NCBI GenBank assembly: GCA_046759185.1
Contig: JBHIBO010000017.1
Coordinates: 1 to 32,762, forward strand
DNA from: JAJISK01 sp046759185
GTDB lineage: Archaea > Thermoplasmatota > Thermoplasmata > RBG-16-68-12 > JAJISG01
Length of the DNA stretch: 32,762 bases
Direction: 5' to 3'
Both the position numbers and the translations under genes were made by a program. Each line of letters starts with the position of its first letter. Positions within the stretch are counted from its first letter, which is position 1. Positions 32,635 through 32,762 of the stretch are shown piece by piece. The notes beneath the pieces are model-generated. The model was not told the origin of the DNA. It saw nothing but the letters and a program-made list of their open reading frames with translations, and ran no database searches.

Positions 32635-32762
32635 CTGAACGTCCTGATGCTGTTGAGCAAGTCGCTCCGGCAGCATCCCCGGGTGTTCCGGGAGGCCCTT
32701 GCCTTGGGACGCCGGGGTCACTCGGTCACCGTGCTGGAGTGGGCCCGGCACATCCCCAGCGC
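32635..32762 (+). CDS. Glycosyltransferase (GT4-type), N-terminal part
   Basis: Partial gene running off the window. The frame reads LNVLMLLSKSLRQHPRV, then FREALALGRRGHSVTVLEWARHIPS, the standard beginning of GT4 enzymes (MRVLMLxSxxxxxDPRVxREAxxLxxxGHEVTVLxW). A stop at 32617-32619 limits the upstream extent. Homologues would start at the first residue before NVLML, where the codon is CTG 32635, eight bases after GGAAGG; otherwise the first ATG is 32647. Its position directly after the epimerase continues the glycan cluster. Confidence 0.75.
   Translation, partial: MNVLMLLSKSLRQHPRVFREALALGRRGHSVTVLEWARHIPS

Overview
This window looks like chromosomal DNA from a GC-rich archaeon. The main reasons are TATA-like boxes 25-32 bases upstream of many start codons, which implies leaderless or near-leaderless mRNAs, the scarcity of strong Shine-Dalgarno sequences, frequent GTG/TTG starts, and the gene content: an SPFH/NfeD pair, VapBC, a large membrane-anchored subtilase and a UDP-sugar/glycosyltransferase cluster of the archaeal surface-glycan type. 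A Thermoplasmatota-like lineage is my guess; no rRNA or ribosomal protein is present to fix it. I saw no tRNA, CRISPR array, transposase or integrase.

Layout. 1-1940 is a patchy start: the 3' end of a peroxiredoxin-like gene, a vapBC toxin-antitoxin pair on the minus strand, a decayed second copy of the peroxiredoxin 3' end, a broken secreted-protein fragment and a small membrane protein. 2086-4286 holds an SPFH (slipin) protein overlapping a membrane NfeD/ClpP-like serine protease, followed by a luciferase-like oxidoreductase. 5336-10726 is a tight minus-strand operon of three consecutive ABC-2 exporter modules (ATPase plus permease, three times). The last permease carries pentapeptide repeats in its outer loop. 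Upstream of it on the same strand is a secreted, C-terminally anchored protein of unknown function. 11880-16745 encodes a roughly 1620-residue C-terminally anchored subtilisin-like protease. 16865-21260 has an HxlR-type regulator divergent from a MacB-like ATPase (with its own two membrane helices) and a large FtsX-like permease.

21373 to the end is a surface-glycan region. It contains an unusual fusion of an alkaline-phosphatase/sulfatase-superfamily domain with a CysD/PAPS-reductase-like ATP pyrophosphatase domain, a GT4 glycosyltransferase, a glycosyltransferase pseudogene, homologues of all five enzymes for UDP-ManNAc(3NAc)A-type sugars (WbpA, B, E, D and I-like), a methyltransferase, another GT4 transferase and the start of a third. 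Together they suggest synthesis and decoration, possibly with sulfate, of an acidic diacetamido-sugar-containing surface glycan such as an N-glycan. The substrates are inferred from family membership and gene clustering.
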